Of a DNA stretch of 64,000 nt, positions 60,201-64,000 are shown piece after piece. Location: assembly GCA_002368155.1 (NCBI GenBank), contig AP018181.1, positions 372,001 through 436,000 of the forward strand, given 5' to 3'. The stretch's first letter is position 1, and every line of letters begins with the position of its first letter. Under the pieces are notes generated by a model, which searched no databases, was not told the origin of the DNA, and was given only the letters and a program-made list of their open reading frames with translations. Made by a program: the position numbers and the translations under genes. The DNA is from Nostoc carneum NIES-2107 (GTDB lineage: Bacteria > Cyanobacteriota > Cyanobacteriia > Cyanobacteriales > Nostocaceae).

Positions 60201-60996
60201 GGTCAATAGCGTGGCATTCAGCCCCGACGGTAAAACCATTGCCTCAGCCAGTTGGGATAACACGGTGAAGTTGTGGAATCTCTCTGGGCAGGTGTTGCAA
60301 ACCCTTCAAGGTCATAGCAGTGAGGTCTGGGGCGTGGCATTCAGCCCCGACGGCAAAACCATTGCCTCAGCCAGTTGGGATAACACGGTGAAGTTGTGGA
60401 ATCTCCAGGGGCAGGTGTTGCAAACCCTTAAAGGTCATAGCAGTGTGGTCTGGGGCGTGGCATTCAGCCCCGACGGCAAAACCATTGCCTCAGCCAGTTC
60501 TGACACCACGGTAAAGTTGTGGAATCTACAGGGGCAGGTGTTGCAAACCCTTCAAGGTTATAGCAGTGAGGTCTTGGGCGTGGCATTTAGCCCCGACGGC
60601 AAAACCATTGCCTCAGTCAGTTCTGACACCACGGTAAAGTTGTGGAATCTCCAGGGGCAGTTGTTGCAAACCCTTCAAGGTCATAGCAGTTCGGTCAGGG
60701 GCGTGGCATTCAGCCCCGACGGCAAAACCATTGCCTCTGCTAGCCGTGACAAGACGGTGAAGTTGTGGAATCTCCAGGGGCAGGAGTTACAAACCCTTCA
60801 AGGTCATAGCAGTGGGGTCAATAGCATAGCATTCAGCCCCGACGGCAAAACCATTGCCTCTGCTAGCCGTGACAAGACGGTGAAGTTGTGGAATCTGAAT
60901 TTGGATGACCTAATGGTGAAGGGTTGCGCTTGGGTGCGGGATTATTTGCAGAATAACCCGAATGGGAAGAGGGAGAGGGGGGTTTGTGAGAGGTGA
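57244..60996 (+). CDS. AAA-like ATPase with membrane segment, coiled coil and 14 WD40 repeats
   Basis: 1250 residues. An AAA_35-type ATPase (1-410) has Walker A TPRQMGKSS (43-51) and Walker B VVIFVDEID (134-142). A low-complexity insert at about 253-309 interrupts the end of this domain and is translated from polypurine/pyrimidine repeats. One membrane helix (about 420-441, YVVGLLIFSGLMTGVAVYV) precedes a long Gln/Ala/Glu coiled coil (442-620). Fourteen WD40 repeats of 41 residues then run from about 653 to 1226, enough for two seven-bladed propellers. Repeat core: VAFSPDGKTIASASSDKTVK. The short tail is partly repeat-derived. This would be a membrane-anchored sensor with an ATPase switch on one side; it shares the AAA type with the CHAT-TIR-AAA neighbour, which supports a joint role. 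Confidence 0.93.
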   Translation: MSNPTIYTVGGTVQAGGGIYIPRQADEELLNLCRDGTFAYVLTPRQMGKSSLMVRTAQTLAEEGIRAVIVDLQELGAQVTAEQWYFGFLVKLDDQLMFETDVVSWWREHEYLGVSQRLTLFFQEVLLAEVEARVVIFVDEIDSTLSLDFTDDFYTAIRYLYVARATNAEFQRLSLVLMGVATPGDLIRDAKRTPFNIGQRVDLTDFTFEEALPLAEGLEQVTDDAPQLLRWVLNWTGGHPYLTQRLCAALVREGKGGMGNGEGGRVNGERGNGEGVSSFPFTLLPFTLSPRRSLFPFTLSPRRSRSPGAAFVDRVVSNTFLGAMSEQDNNLQFVRDMLTKRSPDPEVLTTYREIRLGKRPVGDEEQSIVKSHLKLSGVVRREQNVLQVRNQIYRQVFDRKWLNEHLPFNLRDRWEQLKPALPYVVGLLIFSGLMTGVAVYVNEQRLIAQDAQKEADEQRQIAEQQRNEAQRQADNARQQQQMADKQSLEADKQKRLAQDQRERAEKGEAEAKAAQKLAEERGADLKVALDNANAAKNAEAEQRQVADERKSQAEKNLREANKQRNIAQKQTQQANAAKADADKRRVNAEILAQSLKSQNLLASSLELDALMAGLKLGKRLQKPDKNVEADTRVLAVATLQQVVYGVRERNRLEGHSSEVLDVAFSPDGKTIASASSDKTVKLWNLQGQVLQTLKGHSSSVWGVAFSPDGKTIASASSDKTVKLWNLQGQVLQTLQGHSSAVRGVAFSPDGKTIASASSDKTVKLWNLQGQVLQTLQGHSSAVRGVAFSPDGKTIASASSDKTVKLWNLQGQLLQTLQGHSSAVNSVAFSPDGKTIATVSYDNTVKLWNLQGQVLQTLKGHSNSVYSVAFSPDSKTIASASLDNTVKLWNLSGQVLQTLQCHSSEVLGVAFSPDGKTIASASSDTTVKLWNLSGQVLQTLQGHSSEVLGMAFSPDGKTIASASWDNTVKLWNLQGQLLQTLQGHSSAVNSVAFSPDGKTIASASWDNTVKLWNLSGQVLQTLQGHSSEVWGVAFSPDGKTIASASWDNTVKLWNLQGQVLQTLKGHSSVVWGVAFSPDGKTIASASSDTTVKLWNLQGQVLQTLQGYSSEVLGVAFSPDGKTIASVSSDTTVKLWNLQGQLLQTLQGHSSSVRGVAFSPDGKTIASASRDKTVKLWNLQGQELQTLQGHSSGVNSIAFSPDGKTIASASRDKTVKLWNLNLDDLMVKGCAWVRDYLQNNPNGKRERGVCER
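57997..58172. repeat. Low-complexity repeat block inside the AAA-WD40 coding region
   Basis: GGGGAATGGGGAAGGGGGAA units followed by complementary TTTACCCTTTTACC units and three copies of CCCAGGCGAAGCC/CCCAGGCGCAGCC. The same purine block, pyrimidine block and AGGCGAAGCC-type unit occur in the intergenic sequence at 57043-57240. Confidence 0.88.
59200..60922 (+). repeat. Fourteen tandem 123-bp WD40-coding repeats
   Basis: Each unit contains CATTCAGCCCCGACGGCAAA and GTGAAGTTGTGGAATCTCCA almost unchanged. Units differ mainly in the codons just after CATAGCAGT and in the codons before ACGGTGAAG. The near identity at silent positions indicates recent duplication or ongoing gene conversion. Confidence 0.95.
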
Positions 60997-61107
60997 AGGG
61001 GGAAAGGGGGAAGGGGGAAGGGGGAAAGGGGAAGGGTGCATTTTCTGGTTTCAAGCATTAGTGTAATGTAGGCTGCTTGCTGGGGGAGTTACCAAAATTT
61101 GGCTGTT

Positions 61108-61436
61108 GGTGACCTTGGTCGCAATGTTGGTGACCTTGGTCGCAATGTTGGTGACCTTGGTCGTGATGTTGGTGACCTTGGTCGTGATGTTGGTGACCTT
61201 GGTCGTGATGTTGGTGACCAAGGTCGCAATGTTGGTGACCAAGGTCGTCGTGTTGGTGACCAAGGTCGCAATGTTGGTGACCAAGGTCGTGATGTTGGTG
61301 ACCAAGGTCGTGATGTTGGTGACCAAGGTCGTCATGTTGGTGACCAAGGTCGTGATGTTGGTGACCAAGGTCGTCGTGTTGGTGACCAAGGTCGTGATGT
61401 TGGTGACCAAGGTCGTCATGTTGGTGACCAAGGTGG
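61108..61436. repeat. 21-bp minisatellite, 16 units
   Basis: GGTGACC starts units every 21 bp from 61108 to 61423. The first five units have GGTGACCTTGGTCG, the other eleven GGTGACCAAGGTCG. The remaining bases vary among CAATGTT, TGATGTT, TCGTGTT and TCATGTT. Several frames are open on both strands because of the period; none shows a ribosome-binding site or unique sequence. Confidence 0.95.
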
Positions 61437-61770
61437 TTTTTTTCGTTACAAAAGTTATGATTTTACTGTATACAGCTTGTGAATTTGCTGGATGTGATGA
61501 ATTGTGCGATCGCTTATCTTAAATCATCATCGCCAAAGGTGTGTGGTGTATCGGCGCAGGTATCGCATCTGCTGATTTTGATGATGGGGGAATGCGTTCC
61601 CCGCAGGGGTTGCCTAAGGCATCAAGATTTTGGTTGCAGAAGATAGCACAATATAAATTATCGCTGTGGTAGGGTACGGCACCGAAGGATTTTCGGTGAG
61701 GCAGGATAGATTGTGGATGCCCATTGGTATCAACTTAAGCTAAACGCTGTATAGGGCTGGCGTTGTACAA
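61437..61770. other. Intergenic region between two repeat blocks
   Basis: No gene is seen. It contains a GGGGGAATGCGTTCCCC hairpin (61584-61601, related to other small dispersed repeats) and a degenerate GGGTACGGCACCGAAGGAT segment related to the GGGCACGGCA family. Confidence 0.45.
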
Positions 61771-62052
61771 ATACCTCGCGCCCTCATCCCCTAACCCCTT
61801 CTCCCCCAGGGAGAAGGGGAATTGAATCTCTTGCTCCCCTCTCCTCGTGGGAGAGGGGCTGGGGGTGAGGGCGAAACCTTGCAACCAAGCGGGTTTCACG
61901 TTAATGGGAAAATACCTCGCGCCCTCATCCCCTAACCCCTTCTCCCCCAGGGAGAAGGGGAATTGAATCTCTTGCTCCCCTCTCCTCGTGGGAGAGGGGC
62001 TGGGGGTGAGGGCGAAACCTTGCAACCAAGCGGGTTTCACGTTAATGGGAAA
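61771..62052. repeat. Tandem pair of 141-bp GC-rich repeats
   Basis: ATACCTCGCGCCCTCATCCC begins at 61771 and again at 61912. Each unit contains CTAACCCCTTCTCCCCCAGG, GAGAGGGGCTGGGGGTGAGG and ends AAGCGGGTTTCACGTTAATG. The two units are essentially identical. A third, inverted and internally duplicated copy is at 35453-35619. Confidence 0.93.
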
Positions 62053-62104
62053 ATATCTGTAAAACGTTTCCCCTTACCCCTTTTACCCTTCCCCTTTCCC
62101 CCCA

Positions 62105-63532
62105 CTATTTGGGCGAAATTGGCAAACTAATTGTAAATATACTGCCTTCGCCTAGGCGCGATCGCACGGTGACGCTACCACCCATACCTTCTATTAAGGT
62201 TTTCACTATTGATAAGCCTAAACCAGAACCGCCTGTGGAACGGGCGCGGGTTTCATCTACGCGGTAAAATCGCTCGAAGATGCGGGCTTGGTGTTGCAAA
62301 GGTATACCATAACCTTTATCGTCAACTTGAATTATCGCTGCTTTGTCTTGCTGATGTAAGCTGACAATCACGGAAGTATCAGCTTCAGAATACTTGACGG
62401 CGTTATCAATTAAGTTCAACAATACCTGCTTGAGGCGATTATAGTCGGCTTTCACCTCAATGGGGTGATTTGGTGATTCTATTAGGATAGTGCGATCGCT
62501 ATATTTCTGTGCCATACCGACGACTTCAGCAACTAAGTCATTCAGCACACAAGGATTCATGCGAAAATGCAAATGACCGCTATCAGCTCTTGCTAAATCT
62601 AGTAAGTCTTGCAGCAGCCTGATAGTATGTTCGGCTTCTAACGCCGCAGTTTCTAAAGCTTCAACTTGGGTGGGTGTTAAATTGCTGGGTCGCCGGAGTA
62701 CGCTTTGTAAGTAACCATGCACAATGGTTAATGGCGTGCGTAATTCGTGAGAAACGTTGCTGACAAACTGTCGTTCTTGCTCCCAAGATTCCGCCAGCCG
62801 GGATAATAGCATATTAAAGGTTTGCGTTAACTCTTTAACTTCGCTGGGTGCTTGCTTCAAGGATAGCTGCGCCTCTGGTAAATCAGCCGCAGAAATCACC
62901 GCCGCCATTTGACTCAGTTGACGCAGAGGTTGCAGAGAACGGCGAATATAAACTGCGATCGCTAAGGAAATTACAATAATTATTAACAGACTCGCAATGC
63001 CTAAACTACGCACCAGCGCCAAAAACATTGTTTGTTCGCGGGTAATATCCTTAACTACAAATAGCTTACCCAGTTGCTTACTCTGTACTTGCAAAGCCGC
63101 ACCACATAAAACATAGTAGCGCTGCTGCACTTGAGTAACTTCTGGTTTCACCGACATCTCGGTTAAAGACATTAACTGTGATGTCGTTGGATTTGGTAGC
63201 TGATTCCAATTAGTAGATTTGGCAATAATTTGATTTTCCGGGTTTTTAATCCAGATAAAAGTATCGTTATCAATTAAATTATTTATCGACTTATCTAAAC
63301 CACTGGCTTGTGGCATCATTTGAATATAAAGTTGCACATCCCGCGGTAGGCGATCGGCAATTTTCTCAACATGGCGTTTATGATTATCTATTAAAATATC
63401 CTGCATTTTCAAGCTAGTCCACACCGAGAGGCTACCCAACCCCAAAGCCGAAAATGCCGCAATTCCAGCCGTTAACCGTAACCGTAATGAACCTGGATCT
63501 ACTTTTTGCAAGACGTTGCTGATTTTTTCCAC
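62105..63532 (-). CDS. Two-component sensor histidine kinase
   Basis: 475-residue membrane histidine kinase. TM1 at about 20-42, a periplasmic sensor loop at about 45-170 (containing DTFIWIKNPENQIIAKSTNW), TM2 at about 173-196, a HAMP domain, HisKA with H-box FVSNVSHELRTPLT (His262), and HATPase with N-box LKQVLLNLIDNAVKYS, VDDKGYGIP, IFERFYRVDETRA and GGSGLGLSIVK. All catalytic boxes are complete. No response regulator is in the window; if the operon order is the usual one, it would lie beyond the right edge. The stimulus is unknown. Confidence 0.94.
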   Translation of the reverse strand: MEKISNVLQKVDPGSLRLRLTAGIAAFSALGLGSLSVWTSLKMQDILIDNHKRHVEKIADRLPRDVQLYIQMMPQASGLDKSINNLIDNDTFIWIKNPENQIIAKSTNWNQLPNPTTSQLMSLTEMSVKPEVTQVQQRYYVLCGAALQVQSKQLGKLFVVKDITREQTMFLALVRSLGIASLLIIIVISLAIAVYIRRSLQPLRQLSQMAAVISAADLPEAQLSLKQAPSEVKELTQTFNMLLSRLAESWEQERQFVSNVSHELRTPLTIVHGYLQSVLRRPSNLTPTQVEALETAALEAEHTIRLLQDLLDLARADSGHLHFRMNPCVLNDLVAEVVGMAQKYSDRTILIESPNHPIEVKADYNRLKQVLLNLIDNAVKYSEADTSVIVSLHQQDKAAIIQVDDKGYGIPLQHQARIFERFYRVDETRARSTGGSGLGLSIVKTLIEGMGGSVTVRSRLGEGSIFTISLPISPK

Positions 63533-63590
63533 TTTTAATAATACTCATATCCGCATTTTTAATATCAATTTCATGTGATGTTGCACATAT

Positions 63591-63761
63591 TTAGATCCCC
63601 CTAAATCCCCCTTAAAAAGGGGGACTTTGAAAGATTTATTCCAGTCCCCCAACTTAAAAAGGGAGAATTTGAAATATTTCTTCTGTTCCCCCACTGAATA
63701 AGGATAACTTTGAAAAATTGATTCCAGTCCCCCCCTTATTAAGGGGGGTTAGGGGGGATCT
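63591..63761. repeat. Dispersed element with AGATCCCCC termini
   Basis: TAGATCCCCCTAAATCCCCC at the left and GGGGTTAGGGGGGATCTA at the right are imperfect inverted ends. In between are three related segments, each with CTTTGAAA or TTTGAAAT and ATTCCAGTCCCCC-like motifs. No coding capacity. Confidence 0.82.
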
Positions 63762-63857
63762 AATTCTATAAAGCTTCATAAGGAATTGGTATAACGCAAT
63801 TTTTATTATTTCCCTTCCCCCTTCCCCATTCCCCTTTCCCCCAAGTATTTCACTCCC

Positions 63858-64000
63858 CTACGGCTTTATCGTCCCACAAACCTTATTCACATAATCACAT
63901 TGATAAATGTATGGTTCTTGCCAACTCAGGGGAATTTGCAGTAAATCTCTTGTACCTGTTAAACCTTGCCCAATAAACAATAATAAAGCCACGCAATTTA
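63858..64000 (-). CDS. C-terminal end of an unidentified protein (5' truncated)
   Basis: The minus strand is open from the right edge to a TAG at 63858-63860, giving about 47 residues: NCVALLLFIGQGLTGTRDLL, then QIPLSWQEPYIYQCDYVNKV and CGTIKP. A hydrophobic stretch precedes a short tail with two Cys that could pair outside the cytoplasm. The family is not recognised. It lies upstream of the histidine kinase gene on the same strand, so it could belong to the same transcript. Confidence 0.5.
   Translation of the reverse strand, partial: NCVALLLFIGQGLTGTRDLLQIPLSWQEPYIYQCDYVNKVCGTIKP

Noticed and set aside
61108-61436. CRISPR array
   Set aside because: The units are contiguous with no unique spacers, and no cas gene is present. 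The same holds for the 8.1-kb and 38-kb arrays.
61051-61522. Open frames of 126-138 codons on both strands over the 61.1-61.4 kb array
   Set aside because: They exist only because a 21-bp period never introduces stops. Frames are open on both strands at once, products are pure seven-residue repeats, and there is no ribosome-binding site or unique domain.

Overview
The window looks like a chromosomal segment of a filamentous, probably heterocyst-forming cyanobacterium of the Nostocales (Nostoc/Calothrix/Tolypothrix type). This rests on frequent HIP1 octamers (GCGATCGC), many tandem heptanucleotide repeats of the STRR type known from heterocystous cyanobacteria (CCCCAGT/CCCCAAT, CAAATGA, GAGTAAT, CCAATTA, GTAATTC), typical cyanobacterial genes (Ycf66, DUF3531, a Mo-dependent nitrogenase C-terminal-domain protein, an SLH-OprB porin) and STAND-type signalling proteins. 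No rRNA, tRNA or CRISPR array was seen.

Layout. 1-9.8 kb: recG, then a minus-strand efflux locus (HlyD adaptor, a double ABC ATPase, two ABC-2 permeases) interrupted by a PD-(D/E)XK-like gene and a 21-bp-period minisatellite. 10-17 kb: TerB-like protein, alpha/beta hydrolase, two-domain PPK2 phosphotransferase, two unknown genes, and about 1.4 kb that looks decayed. 17-21.3 kb: a lone modA facing an SLH porin and a secreted molybdopterin-fold protein across a palindrome-rich promoter region. 21.6-36.5 kb: housekeeping genes (Uma2, Fe-S aldo/keto reductase, bifunctional nuclease, ribE, M23 peptidase, birA, pgeF, miaB, gnd, ycf66), interrupted at 30.7-32.4 kb by a frameshift-type IS lying between two identical 132-bp repeats. 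36.6-45.4 kb: group 2 sigma factor, a 63-bp minisatellite, a NACHT-HEAT protein, an IS630-type element next to a MITE, and creatininase. 45.5-52.3 kb: small genes, NUDIX, DUF3531, TPR, ABC ATPase and rsmG. 52.4-61 kb: the most striking part: a decayed PIN-toxin gene, a Cys4 Ser/Thr kinase, a CHAT-TIR-AAA protein, a four-helix-bundle gene lying between long inverted repeats, and an AAA-TM-coiled-coil protein with 14 nearly identical WD40 repeats. 61-64 kb: a 16-copy 21-bp minisatellite, dispersed repeats, a histidine kinase and a truncated gene.

Themes. (1) Intergenic repeats have entered proteins. STRR heptamers form the linkers of the CHAT-TIR protein and of the double ABC ATPase, a purine/pyrimidine repeat block is translated inside the AAA region of the WD40 protein, and a 21-bp dispersed repeat interrupts one HEAT repeat of the NACHT protein. 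(2) Several genes take their start codon from, or directly beside, a CAAATGA heptamer array, with no Shine-Dalgarno sequence. (3) Three separate minisatellites have 21-bp or 3x21-bp periods. (4) The 52.6-61 kb locus joins effector-type domains (CHAT protease, TIR) and AAA switches to a highly repetitive WD40 sensor. It is a good candidate for an NTP-dependent conflict or cell-death system of the kind enriched in multicellular bacteria, but that function is inferred.
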